The position numbers and the translations under genes were made by a program. Of a stretch of DNA of 64,000 bases, positions 39,048 to 47,433 are shown piece after piece. Position 1 is the first letter of the stretch, and each line of letters opens with the position of its first letter. The DNA comes from an uncultured beta proteobacterium (GTDB lineage: Bacteria; Pseudomonadota; Gammaproteobacteria; Burkholderiales; SG8-41), in NCBI GenBank assembly GCA_903889565.1, contig CAISYC010000015.1:1-64000 (forward strand). Reading direction: 5' to 3'. Under the pieces are notes generated by a model. It saw nothing but the letters and a program-made list of their open reading frames with translations, was not told the DNA's origin and searched no databases.

Positions 39048-40258
39048 CAGGTTCTCTCCAGTATGTGCAGACCGCGCACGCGGTCGAGCAGGTAAAACAG
39101 GCCGCGGTCATCGACCGTGATGTCGTTGCTTTGCACGCGGTCGGAACCCGGCGGCACGTCGGGCAGATAGTAGGCGACTTCCTTCAGCGCATGCGGCTTC
39201 GAGATGTCTATGATGCGCAGGCCGTAGGCGAACCACGCCACCGGGATTTCGGTGCCGGTGACGATTTCGCATGGCTGGTGGCAGCCGGTCATGCGCGGTT
39301 GCGGCGTGTCCGGCATATCGTCGACCTGAAAAGTCGAAATCGGCTGCGGATGTTTTTCGTCGGTGATATCGACCATCCACAGGAAGGCCGCAGGAAACGG
39401 CGGAAAATCGGTCTGACGGAAGACGTCTTCGTCCGACACCACCATGAAATCGCGGTTGTTGATCTTGAACGGGATGCGCAGCGCCGTGTGCGTCGGCCAC
39501 GGAAACGGCGGACTCCAGTCGAGGCCAGAAACGAATTTCGGTTTGCTCATGTCGTCGATGTCGAGAATCACCAAGCCACCCTGCCAGTAGCTCGTATACA
39601 GGCGATTGCCATGGCGCAGCGGGTGATGGCATTTGTGCGCGTCGTTTTTCCACGTTGGCGTTTCGCCGCCGGCGACCCATTGGCCCGGCATCCACCAGCG
39701 GCCGACTTCCTCGGGCTTGGCCGGATTCTTCAGATCGAGAATCAGCATGATGTTGCCGACGTAACCGTCCATCGTCGGCGAAAGATAGGCGTAACGGCCG
39801 TCGAAATCGAAGCGGTGCACGCCGCGCGCATAGTTCGCACCGGGGCCGAGGGTGGCACTCCAGTCGGCGATCAATCGCGGCTGCGCCGGCTTCGAGATGT
39901 CGTAGATGCCGATGCCGCCGTTGAAGCCCGCCGGCGGCACTTCGCCCTGCATCGAATGCGCGCCCAGCACTTCGCGATTGACCAGCATCAGGTCGCCGTG
40001 CACGCGCACCTTGTGCGAATGCGTGCCCGGCGGCATCGTCAGTTCCGCCAGCAACTTCGGGTTTTTCGGATCCTTGACGTCGATGATCTGTGTGCCCTGC
40101 GGATTGCGCATGTTGCCGACGTAAGCGATGCGGTTCTGCACCACCACCTGGCCGCCGCCCGCGCAGTCGTGCCAATGCACCGGATTGACGCCGTCGGCGT
40201 GGCCGTGATTTCGCACATCGACGTAACCGACTTCCTTGATGCCTTTCGACTTCGCCAT
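39047..40258 (-). CDS. LVIVD-repeat beta-propeller protein, function unknown
   Basis: 403 residues with no signal peptide. Repeated blades contain the LVIVD-type pattern: TQIIDVKDPKNPKLLAEL, IGIYDISKPAQPRLIADW, LVILDIDDMSKPKFVSG and LRIIDISKPHALKEVAYY. Clusters of histidines and cysteines (NPVHWHDCAGGG, DAHKCHHPLRHG, MTGCHQPCEI) could bind metal. It might be a cytoplasmic enzyme or scaffold, since homologues occur in aromatic-degradation clusters (recalled, not verified). It overlaps the lyase gene by 1 bp and lies 22 bp after Bug copy 3. Confidence 0.8.
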   Translation of the reverse strand: MAKSKGIKEVGYVDVRNHGHADGVNPVHWHDCAGGGQVVVQNRIAYVGNMRNPQGTQIIDVKDPKNPKLLAELTMPPGTHSHKVRVHGDLMLVNREVLGAHSMQGEVPPAGFNGGIGIYDISKPAQPRLIADWSATLGPGANYARGVHRFDFDGRYAYLSPTMDGYVGNIMLILDLKNPAKPEEVGRWWMPGQWVAGGETPTWKNDAHKCHHPLRHGNRLYTSYWQGGLVILDIDDMSKPKFVSGLDWSPPFPWPTHTALRIPFKINNRDFMVVSDEDVFRQTDFPPFPAAFLWMVDITDEKHPQPISTFQVDDMPDTPQPRMTGCHQPCEIVTGTEIPVAWFAYGLRIIDISKPHALKEVAYYLPDVPPGSDRVQSNDITVDDRGLFYLLDRVRGLHILERT

Positions 40259-40280
40259 CCTGCCTCTCCTCTCGAACGTT

Positions 40281-41273
40281 TTACTCTGCCTGTATTTTTG
40301 CCTGACGGATTACGCCGGCCCATTTTGCATGTTCGCTCTTGATGAAAGCGCCGAAGGCCTGCGGCGTATCGCCGACCGGATCGGCGCCCAGCGCGAGCAG
40401 GCGCTCGCGCGTCGCCGGCTCAACGAGAATGCGCGTGATTTCCCGGTGCAGGCGCGCCACGATGTCCGGCGGCGTTTTTGCCGGCGCCAGCCAGCCGAAC
40501 CAGCCGACCACCTCGAAGCCGGGGAATCCCGACTCGGCGATCGTCGGCAATTCCGGCGCCAGCGGCGAACGCTTCGCCGTGGTGATCGCCAACGCGCGCA
40601 CCTTGCCGCCCCTGATCTGCGGCATCGCCGCGATTGCGATGCTGAACAGCGCCTGCAGTTGTCCGGCCATGACTTCCGTCAGCGCCGGACCGCCGCCCTT
40701 GTACGGCACGTGTATCACATCGATACCCGACGATTGCCGGAACAGTTCGAGCGCGAGATGCCCCGAAGTACCGTTGCCGGCAGAGGCGAACGCGATCTGG
40801 CCGGGGCGCGCCTTCGCCAGCGCAATCAATTCCCTGACCGAAGCCGCCGCCAGCGCGGGATGCACGATCAGAATATTCGGCACCGCAATGCCCTGCGTGA
40901 TCGGCGCGAAATCTTTGAGCGGGTCGTATTGCACTTCGCGATAGAGGCTCGGATTGATCGCCACGCCGGCCGCCACCAGCACGAAGGTGTAACCGTCGGG
41001 CACCGCGCGAGCGGTTGTTTCATAGGCGATGTTGCCGTTGGCGCCGGGCCGGTTGTCGATGACGACGGGCTGGCCGATGGCCGCGGTCAGGCGCGGCGCG
41101 ATCAAACGCGCCAGCGTGTCGGCCGGACCGCCCGGCGGCACAGCGACGATCATGCGCACGGGTTTGTCCGGCCACGCCGCGTGTACGGAAATGCAGCCGC
41201 AGGAGAATGCTGCGCAAGCTGCGGCTGCGATTAAACGACCGATCTTGACCTCCGTGAGCGGACCTGAGGGCAC
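40281..41273 (-). CDS. Bug/TctC-family periplasmic binding protein (copy 3)
   Basis: 330 residues. A signal peptide (IGRLIAAAACAAFSCGCISV) is followed by AWPDKPVRMIVAVPPGGPAD, VIDNRPGANGNIAYETTARA, VIHVPYKGGGPALTEVMAGQ and LGADPVGDTPQAFGAF, the full Bug pattern. The cysteines near the cleavage site do not make a convincing lipobox. It lies 22 bp upstream of the LVIVD gene and 63 bp after the HpaI-like aldolase, so it is part of the minus-strand operon. It is probably the binding protein for that pathway's substrate (inference). Confidence 0.93.
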   Translation of the reverse strand: MPSGPLTEVKIGRLIAAAACAAFSCGCISVHAAWPDKPVRMIVAVPPGGPADTLARLIAPRLTAAIGQPVVIDNRPGANGNIAYETTARAVPDGYTFVLVAAGVAINPSLYREVQYDPLKDFAPITQGIAVPNILIVHPALAAASVRELIALAKARPGQIAFASAGNGTSGHLALELFRQSSGIDVIHVPYKGGGPALTEVMAGQLQALFSIAIAAMPQIRGGKVRALAITTAKRSPLAPELPTIAESGFPGFEVVGWFGWLAPAKTPPDIVARLHREITRILVEPATRERLLALGADPVGDTPQAFGAFIKSEHAKWAGVIRQAKIQAE

Positions 41274-41336
41274 ACCTCAGGTCCGGATGCGAGGTGAAAC
41301 TAATCGGTCATTCTAGCATCGCGCACCCGGCCGGTT

Positions 41337-42200
41337 TTACGCGCGCCCGCTCGCTTTCAGCCCCAATTGCAAAGCGGAAAACGACTGACTCGGCCCCGCC
41401 ATCAGCCAGCGATAGCCCTTCGCCAGCAGGCTCTCGACATTTTTGGCATCCACATGCGGATGCCCGCAAACCACGTTGTGTTCCTTGCAAATGGCGAGTA
41501 TTTCGTCCATCGCCGACACCACCGTCGGGTGATCGTACTGGCGCGGCACGCCGAGTTCCTGCGAGAGATCGCCCTCGCCGATCAGCACGACACCGATGCC
41601 CGGCACCTCCTTCAGCATCTTCGGCAGGTTTTTGATCGCCTTGACCTCCTCGCACATGACGATCACCATCACTTCGCCCCCGGGATTGAGCGGCCAGACA
41701 TCGGCGCGGTCGTAGTATTCCTGCTGCGTCAGTCCCCAGTAGCGCGCCGCGCGCGTCGGCCCGTCGCCGCGCTGACCCGCCGGTTCGAAATACGGCGCAT
41801 GCGGCGGCCGCGGATAACGGCAGGCGGCCACCGCATTGCGCGCTTCTTCGACCGTGCTGACATGCGGCCACACCACGCCGTAGACGCCGATGTCGAGCAC
41901 CTGCTTGGCCATCCACTGGCTCATCTCCGCGCCGTTGGGCGGAATGCGCACGAACGGCGCCACCGCCGGTGCCAGCGAACCGGATTTCAGAATCTGCCTG
42001 CGGTCGAGCATGTACTGCATGCAGTCGCGCAGCGCCTTGATGTCGTATGGATTGTGCTCCAACTCGAAGACCACCGCGTCGTAGGCGGCTGCACCGATTG
42101 CCTGCGCGGTATTGATTTCCGGCGCAGCAAATGCCGTGAACGCCGGCTTTCCTTGTTCAAGCGCCCCGATTGCTGGGTTGAGACGGGGGATGTCTGCCAT
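41337..42200 (-). CDS. HpcH/HpaI-family class II aldolase
   Basis: 287 residues. Metal-dependent TIM-barrel aldolase/citrate-lyase family: the metal-ligand Glu lies in VIVMCEEVKAIKNL and the Asp in VVLIGEGDLSQELGVP, where most members have GPxDLS. Family enzymes split 4-hydroxy-2-oxo acids into pyruvate and an aldehyde or oxo acid. Next to a LigJ-like hydratase it could cleave 4-carboxy-4-hydroxy-2-oxoadipate, a job usually done by the unrelated LigK/GalC aldolase. That role is inference. Confidence 0.88.
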   Translation of the reverse strand: MADIPRLNPAIGALEQGKPAFTAFAAPEINTAQAIGAAAYDAVVFELEHNPYDIKALRDCMQYMLDRRQILKSGSLAPAVAPFVRIPPNGAEMSQWMAKQVLDIGVYGVVWPHVSTVEEARNAVAACRYPRPPHAPYFEPAGQRGDGPTRAARYWGLTQQEYYDRADVWPLNPGGEVMVIVMCEEVKAIKNLPKMLKEVPGIGVVLIGEGDLSQELGVPRQYDHPTVVSAMDEILAICKEHNVVCGHPHVDAKNVESLLAKGYRWLMAGPSQSFSALQLGLKASGRA

Positions 42201-42382
42201 GATTGAACTCCCTGTAAAAAGATTATGCGGCCGGTTAAGTCGACGTGTTTGCCGGTGTCGCGTATCGCTTTGCCGGGCACGCTCATTTCAATCTGTATTC
42301 TCGCTGCCAACGCGGCCGGCGCGCCGCCGGCGGTATCGCCCCCCGGCGCCGCGCTCCATTCGCGCCGCAGCCTCACCGCCAT

Positions 42383-43405
42383 TCAAAGTCCAGCGAGCCG
42401 CGCCGCGAGTCGCGGGTAGACCTTGAATGCGTTCTTCTCGAATATTTTTTCGCGATCGACCGCCGACACCGTATCGATCGCATCGATATAACGCTTGGTG
42501 TCGTCGTAGTTGCAGCCGGTGTCCGGATCGACGCCTTTGACTGCACCGTAAATTTCCGAGCCGAACAGGACGTTGTCGGCTGGGATCACCTTCAACAGCA
42601 ACTCGATGCCGGGCTTGTGATAAACGCAGGTGTCGAAATAAACGTTTTTCAGCAGGAACTCCTTCAGCGGCGGTTTCCCCATGTCCTGCGCGAGGCCGCG
42701 ATAACGCCCCCAGTGGTAGGGCACGGCCCCTCCGCCGTGCGGTATGACGAAGCGCAGGGTCGGAAAATCCCGAAATAAATCACCCTGAATAAACTGCATG
42801 AAGGCGGTGGTGTCGCCGTTGATGTAATGCGCGCCGGTCGGATGAAAATTCGCGTTGCACGAGCCGCTGACATGAATCATCGCCGGCACGTCGAGCTCGA
42901 CCATCTTTTCGTAGATCGGATACCAGTACTTGTCGATGAGCGGCGGGTCCTTCCAGTGGCCGCCCGAGGGGTCCGGATTGAGGTTGCAACCGACAAAACC
43001 GAGCTCCTTCACGCAGCGCTCGAGTTCGGCGGCGCTGTTCTTCGGCGACACGCCGGTGCTCTGCGGCAACTGGCAGACGCCGATGAAGTTTTTCGGATAG
43101 AGACTGGTCACGCGATGGATCAGGTTGTTGCAATGCACTGACCAGCGCTGGTTGGTAATCAGATTTCCGATGTGATGGCCCATCTGCCCCGCAATCGGCG
43201 AAAAAATGGTCACATCGACCTTGCGCTCGCGCATCGTCTTAAGTTGCCAGTTTTCGAGACTGTCGCGGATCTGGTCGTCGCTGATTTTGATTTCTTCCTC
43301 GAAGGAATCGGCGAGCGGCGTTTTCAGCGCCTCGATCTGGCGCGCGCGGTAGTCCTTCAGCGGTTGCGGCGCGGTCGTGTAATGCCCGTGAATATCGATG
43401 ATCAT
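42383..43405 (-). CDS. 4-oxalomesaconate hydratase-like amidohydrolase (LigJ family)
   Basis: 340 residues from MIIDIHGHYTTAPQPLKDYR; the frame is open 44 codons further upstream. It closely follows the Sphingobium LigJ pattern as I recall it: the metal motif DIHGHYT, KISDDQI, CVKELGFVGCNLNPDPSGGH, PAMIHVSGSCN, FVIPHGGGAVPYHWGRYRGL and the conserved NVYFDTCVYHKPGIELL. LigJ hydrates 4-oxalomesaconate in the protocatechuate/gallate 4,5-cleavage route. It is also distantly related to ACMS decarboxylase. It lies upstream of the aldolase gene (182-bp gap). Confidence 0.87.
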   Translation of the reverse strand: MIIDIHGHYTTAPQPLKDYRARQIEALKTPLADSFEEEIKISDDQIRDSLENWQLKTMRERKVDVTIFSPIAGQMGHHIGNLITNQRWSVHCNNLIHRVTSLYPKNFIGVCQLPQSTGVSPKNSAAELERCVKELGFVGCNLNPDPSGGHWKDPPLIDKYWYPIYEKMVELDVPAMIHVSGSCNANFHPTGAHYINGDTTAFMQFIQGDLFRDFPTLRFVIPHGGGAVPYHWGRYRGLAQDMGKPPLKEFLLKNVYFDTCVYHKPGIELLLKVIPADNVLFGSEIYGAVKGVDPDTGCNYDDTKRYIDAIDTVSAVDREKIFEKNAFKVYPRLAARLAGL

Positions 43406-43454
43406 CGCATCTGCTCCGTAGTCGATTCCAGAATAGCGCAGGCCCTGCCCCGCC

Positions 43455-44345
43455 TCAGGCGCCCAGCGGACGCGTCGTCGCGTCAAACAGGTCTTCGGTA
43501 CTGAACTCGCGCGGTATGGTGCGCTGCTGCCACGCAAACTTTATTGCGAGGTCAAAATTCGGTTTGTTTACCGCGAAGCCGATCGGCCGGCTGTCGAGTT
43601 CGTCCGCCGCCGCCGGCGGTGCGCCAAGCTTCTTGCCCTCGACGAACATGCGGTAAATTTCTCGCACGGCCTCCGGGTGCTCTTTGGACAACGATTCCTT
43701 GACCACAAGAATGTGATTGAGCTGCAGCGTCCCGTGCTGCCTGTACCAAGCGGCGGCAGCGGCCTCGGCATCCGGAATCAGCGTCTTGATGCCTTGATCC
43801 CCGTGCTCACCCACCGCCATCACCGCCGCATCGATCTCGCCGTTAAACAGCATGTCGATCATCTTCTTGCCGCCGGCGGCGCGCGTGCAGTTCGACGGAT
43901 CCTTGAATTCCGGCACGTGGCCGTCGGTAAACGTCACCCAGTTCACCCTAGAGAGATCGACACCGTGGTCGTTTTGCAAAATCCCGCGCACCCAAGTTGG
44001 CGTCGTCTGCGAATAAGTGCGCACGCCGACCTTCCGCCCCTCGATGTCCTTCGGTGCAAGCGTGCCGCGTTTCGCGTTGTAGCAGATTTGCGCGTGTTGC
44101 ATGCGCCCGTTCATGGCAACCGGCAGCGCGACCAGAGGCCGGTTCCAGCTTCTGGCCTGCAGGTAAGTCATGATGGCGAGTTCGGCGACATCGAATTCGC
44201 CGCGCACGACCTCCTTGAAGTGATCATGTGGCACCTCGGCTTTGGTGAAATCAAGTTCGACGATGCCCGAAGTCACCCTGCCTTGTTTGAGCGGGATCGT
44301 ATGCGGATAGTCACCCAGCATCGTACGCAGTTTGAGTTTTGCCAT
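43455..44345 (-). CDS. 4,5-dihydroxyphthalate-decarboxylase-like protein (copy 1)
   Basis: 296 residues with a periplasmic-binding-protein fold but no signal peptide (MAKLKLRTMLGDYPHTIPLK). The order of motifs, FDVAELAIMTYLQARSWNRP, IEGRKVGVRTYSQTTPTWVR and GTLQLNHILVVKESL, is that of the family named after 4,5-dihydroxyphthalate decarboxylase (Pht5), often also annotated as ABC substrate-binding protein. Absence of a signal favours a cytoplasmic enzyme, fitting decarboxylation to a protocatechuate-type product upstream of LigJ. It starts the minus-strand run, 49 bp before the LigJ-like gene. Confidence 0.8.
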   Translation of the reverse strand: MAKLKLRTMLGDYPHTIPLKQGRVTSGIVELDFTKAEVPHDHFKEVVRGEFDVAELAIMTYLQARSWNRPLVALPVAMNGRMQHAQICYNAKRGTLAPKDIEGRKVGVRTYSQTTPTWVRGILQNDHGVDLSRVNWVTFTDGHVPEFKDPSNCTRAAGGKKMIDMLFNGEIDAAVMAVGEHGDQGIKTLIPDAEAAAAAWYRQHGTLQLNHILVVKESLSKEHPEAVREIYRMFVEGKKLGAPPAAADELDSRPIGFAVNKPNFDLAIKFAWQQRTIPREFSTEDLFDATTRPLGA

Positions 44346-44934
44346 GTCCTCTCCTTCAGTCCGTCATGCCGGGAAAAAGTCTTTGTGCGGTTTTCGCGCA
44401 GATCCTGCCCTGATCGGGCGGCGGACGCCAAGCCGGCACCGCCTTTGCCTCGACTATCCTTTGCGGCAGCACTCCCACCGACGCCGGGCAGTGGGTGCCA
44501 CGGGCAATGCGGTTCGACGGAATCTCCTGCATCGGCTGCCGGGAATATTTCGCGGACGTTGCTCTGCCCTCTGCAGAAACGCAGCAATGATCGGTTGGCA
44601 GCCTGGAGTACACGGTCGGGTATTTCGCGAGTTCGAACAGAAGGGTCACGCGCGAATAAGGCCGTCAATCCCCGGGCAGTACATGCATAAGGCGATCGAC
44701 CACGATTTTCGCGTTGGAAAATCCGGGAATCAGTGTATAGCACATGTGCATGCTTTCGTGGCGCAAGCGGGTGCAGGCGGGAATCTCGAATCCTCGTTGG
44801 TTTCACGCAATGCAAAAACGAGCAGTGCACTCGGCTAATGCGCTTCGCCGGATTAAACAGTATGCCGGCGAATATCGATAATTCTTGTTGCCCTGCACGG
44901 TCCTTCCTTTGCACGAAGGTGCTGGAATTCGGAT
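44346..44934. other. Gene-free 589-bp interval
   Basis: Both strands contain open frames, but none shows a recognisable domain, a good binding site or consistent codon bias; the longest (minus strand, 44914 to 44273) runs into the next gene out of frame. The interval probably contains the promoter of the minus-strand catabolic block. A decayed gene is possible but I cannot align one. Confidence 0.45.
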
Positions 44935-45927
44935 TTACAAGGCGTCGGGATCGACAAACAGCTCGTCAAGCGATAACCGGCGCGGCATCAGCCCCTGCTG
45001 CATGGCGATGTCGATCAGCATGTTGATCGCCGGCAGGTTGTGTTTCATGCCGTAGGGCAAGGGGTCGCTGCCGACCAGCGGCTTGAGCTTGCGATATCGC
45101 CGGTCGTTCGGCGTGTCGCCCTCACCGGCGCGCAGGCCCGCCAGGTATTGCTGCTTGGCCTCGGTGAAGGCGCGATAGAGCGATTTCACCAGCCACGGAT
45201 GCCTGGCAATCAGCTCATCCTTGACGACGAGCACGCCGTGCATCGGGAACACGCCGGTGCGTTTGTACCAGGCTTCCTCCAGCGGAGCGACATCGGGAAT
45301 CAGATCGTGATAAACCTGCGGCGGCGCCTTTGCCCCGCCGCCCCAGCCCTCTTTGGGAGGGCCTTCGCGACCGATCCCGGCGTTGGCGGTAAAGCCCGCC
45401 TGCAGTTCGCCCGCGGCCATCATGCTGACCAGCGATTTGCCTTCCGGCACGTGCACGACGTTTTTCGGCAGCTTCAGTTCCATGACGTGCTCCTCGTCAT
45501 CGACCACCCAGGTGACCTTGGACAGATCGAGGCCGTATTCGGCGGCGAGAATGCCGCGCGTCCACACCCCGGTGGTCACCGAGTAGGCGCGCACGCCGAC
45601 GTTTTTCCTCTCGAGATCCTTCGGCGTCCTGATATTCGCGTCCTCGCGGCAGACGATGCCGCCGTGATGGAAATTGCGCATCAGAAATATCGGCAGCGCC
45701 TTGAACGGGCGGCCGTAGGCGCGCGCAATAAAATAGGTCGTCGAGGCGATTTCGCAGACATCGAACTCGACGTCGCGCACCATGCGGCGGAATGCCGCGA
45801 TGATCGGCTCGACCTTGACGAAATCCGGCTCCACGCCATCGATCGACACGCTGCCGTTTTTGAGCGGCGCCGTATGGCCGTAATTGGCGACGGCGATTTT
45901 AAGTTTCAACGGTGTTCCGTCCTGCAT
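44935..45927 (-). CDS. 4,5-dihydroxyphthalate-decarboxylase-like protein (copy 2)
   Basis: 330 residues from MQDGTPLKLKIAVANYGHTA; no signal peptide. A paralogue of the gene at 43455: FDVCEIASTTYFIARAYGRP, LERKNVGVRAYSVTTGVWTR, GILAAEYGLDLSKVTWVVDD and the GVFPMHGVLVVKDELI segment match in order. About 35 residues longer, with an insertion around GREGPPKEGWGGGAKAPPQV. As for copy 1, the family name implies decarboxylation of 4,5-dihydroxyphthalate, but many members are untested. It is divergent from the CoA-transferase-like genes and separated from copy 1 by 589 bp. Confidence 0.8.
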   Translation of the reverse strand: MQDGTPLKLKIAVANYGHTAPLKNGSVSIDGVEPDFVKVEPIIAAFRRMVRDVEFDVCEIASTTYFIARAYGRPFKALPIFLMRNFHHGGIVCREDANIRTPKDLERKNVGVRAYSVTTGVWTRGILAAEYGLDLSKVTWVVDDEEHVMELKLPKNVVHVPEGKSLVSMMAAGELQAGFTANAGIGREGPPKEGWGGGAKAPPQVYHDLIPDVAPLEEAWYKRTGVFPMHGVLVVKDELIARHPWLVKSLYRAFTEAKQQYLAGLRAGEGDTPNDRRYRKLKPLVGSDPLPYGMKHNLPAINMLIDIAMQQGLMPRRLSLDELFVDPDAL

Positions 45928-46454
45928 TATTGCGATCTCTTTTTTTCGATCGATTTGAAAAACCGCCTTATCGTCACCTGCCGTTGGGCGCTCAATCATT
46001 GGCGCTCGCGATGAAAGGTTCCCGTTTTGGCGATGTCGGCGACGATCGGTTCGCGCGTCTGTTCGGGAGTATATTCCCGCGCGCCAATGCCTATCAGGAA
46101 CACTGACTCCGCTCCATGACGACGCCTGACATTCCGGGACGCCGCTCCTCGACACATCGGGCAATCCGGCAAATTGATCGCTGTCACCGGTTGCGATCTT
46201 CGGATCCTGTGCCCGGCCCACATTGGGCGCCCCGCCACCATCCGCCACTGCAACAGCGATTCGCCGGCCTTGGCGTCCGACCTGTCGCCTCGACACCGCA
46301 GAAACCGGGCAGCCAGTTGAAATCGGAACTGACCAAATGGGGCGGCGTGATCAAATGCACCGGCGCGCGCATGGAACAGGCGCAGCCGGCATCGGAATCG
46401 CCGCCCGCCCGATGTTATGATGACCGCAACGTCGGCTCCGGCAACACAAACGGC
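45928..46454. other. Gene-free 527-bp divergent interval
   Basis: Lies between the divergent decarboxylase-like gene and the CoA-transferase-like alpha gene. The alpha-subunit frame stays open upstream to 46116, but the translation (Arg/Ser/Pro-rich) resembles no CoA-transferase and is likely non-coding. Promoters for both directions are expected here; I see no clear -35/-10 pair, operator palindrome or RNA motif. Confidence 0.45.
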
Positions 46455-47270
46455 ATGACCAATTCCGCTCCGAAAAAAATCATCAGTCTTGCCGCACTCG
46501 CCAATCTGGTTCCGGACGGCGCCTCGCTCGCGGTCGGCGGCAGTTTCCTGCACCGCGGCCCGTTCGCGCTGATTCGGGAGCTTGCGCGGCAACAACGCCG
46601 CCACCTCGAATTCATCAAGCCTTCTCCCGGCTACGACGTCGATCTGCTGTGCCGTGCCGGCGTGGTGACCAGGATACGCGCCGGCATCGTCGCCATGGAA
46701 GGCAACTTCGGACTGGCGCAATGGTTTCGCCGGGCGATCGAACGCGGCGACGCAAAGCTCGAAGAACACGCCTGAATGACCCTGGTCGCGGGGCTGCGTG
46801 CAGCCTCCTACGGAATCCCCTCCCAGCCGGTGGCCGGCGTGTTCGGCAGCGAACTCGCCCGAGTCAACAACTGGAAAACGATAGTCGATCCGTATACCGG
46901 CAAAGAGGTTTATGCGATTCCGGCAATCCGCCCCGACATTGCGGTCATCCATGTCAACGAGATCGACGAACTCGGCAACGCGCGCCTCTACGGCACGCCG
47001 TTCTGGGATCATCCGCTCACGCGCGCGGCCAAACGCGTGCTAATCACCGCCGAAAAGCTGGTGACGACCGACCGCCTGCGCGAGCAGCCGGAACTGACGC
47101 TGGTGCCCGGTTTCATGGTTGAAGCCGCCGCCGTTGTGCCCAAAGGCGCATGGCCGGGCTCGATGCATCCGTATTACGAAATTGATTACCCGGCGGTTGA
47201 ACGCTATTTGAATGACAGCGACGATGCGCTCGCAGCCCATCTCGCCGAAGCACCGGAAGCTAGGCGATGA
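46455..47270 (+). pseudogene. CoA-transferase-like alpha subunit interrupted by an in-frame TGA
   Basis: A family-I CoA-transferase alpha subunit (glutaconate CoA-transferase/IpdA-like). It starts MTNSAPKKIISLAALANLVP, with GASLAVGGSFLHRGPFALIR and AMEGNFGLAQWFRRAIERGD, then stops at TGA 46773-46775 after 106 codons. An ATG follows immediately (46776) in the same frame and the family sequence resumes: LVAGLRAASYGIPSQPVAGV through HPYYEIDYPAVERYL, to a total of about 270 codons, the normal length. Apart from that codon the gene looks intact, so a recent nonsense mutation, a sequencing error, or two polypeptides made by TGAATG stop-restart are all possible. Glu82 matches a conserved family position. 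Confidence 0.75.
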
Positions 47271-47310
47271 ATTTATCCGCAGTCACGACCGTTCAAATCG
47301 CAATTGCATT

Positions 47311-47414
47311 TCCCCTTCCACCCTTGAGGGGGAAGTCAGGGATGGGGGGTAGCGTTTTTGTTTCTTCTGGACGGCATACCACCCCCACCTCATTCCTCCC
47401 CCTCAAGGGGGAAG
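47311..47414. repeat. Imperfect palindromic repeat element between CoA-transferase-like subunits
   Basis: The left arm (47311-47350) and right arm (about 47379-47414) are imperfect inverted copies centred on CCCTTGAGGGGGAAG versus CCCCTCAAGGGGGAAGG, each followed inward by G- or C-runs (GATGGGGGGT, ACCCCCACCTC). The loop is about 28 nt. 'cccctcaagggggaagg' repeats are common dispersed intergenic palindromes in beta-proteobacterial genomes (recalled). It separates two subunit genes that in most genomes are adjacent. Confidence 0.75.
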
Positions 47415-47433
47415 GCGGATTACGAGCGGCGCG

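Noticed and set aside
43455-44345. Calling this a periplasmic ABC binding protein
   Set aside because: No signal peptide or lipobox is visible and there are no ABC transporter genes beside it; the decarboxylase-family name fits the catabolic context better.
44332-44914. Open frames on both strands in the gap between the two decarboxylase-like genes
   Set aside because: No family motif, no convincing start and Arg/Ser/Pro-rich composition; treated as non-coding.
46773-46775. TGA as a selenocysteine codon
   Set aside because: CoA-transferase alpha subunits are not known selenoproteins, no SECIS-like hairpin is evident behind the codon, and the immediate ATG offers a simpler explanation.
45996-47012. 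338-codon minus-strand frame opposite the CoA-transferase-like alpha subunit
   Set aside because: The plus strand carries the family sequence; the minus-strand translation has no matching domain and no binding site.
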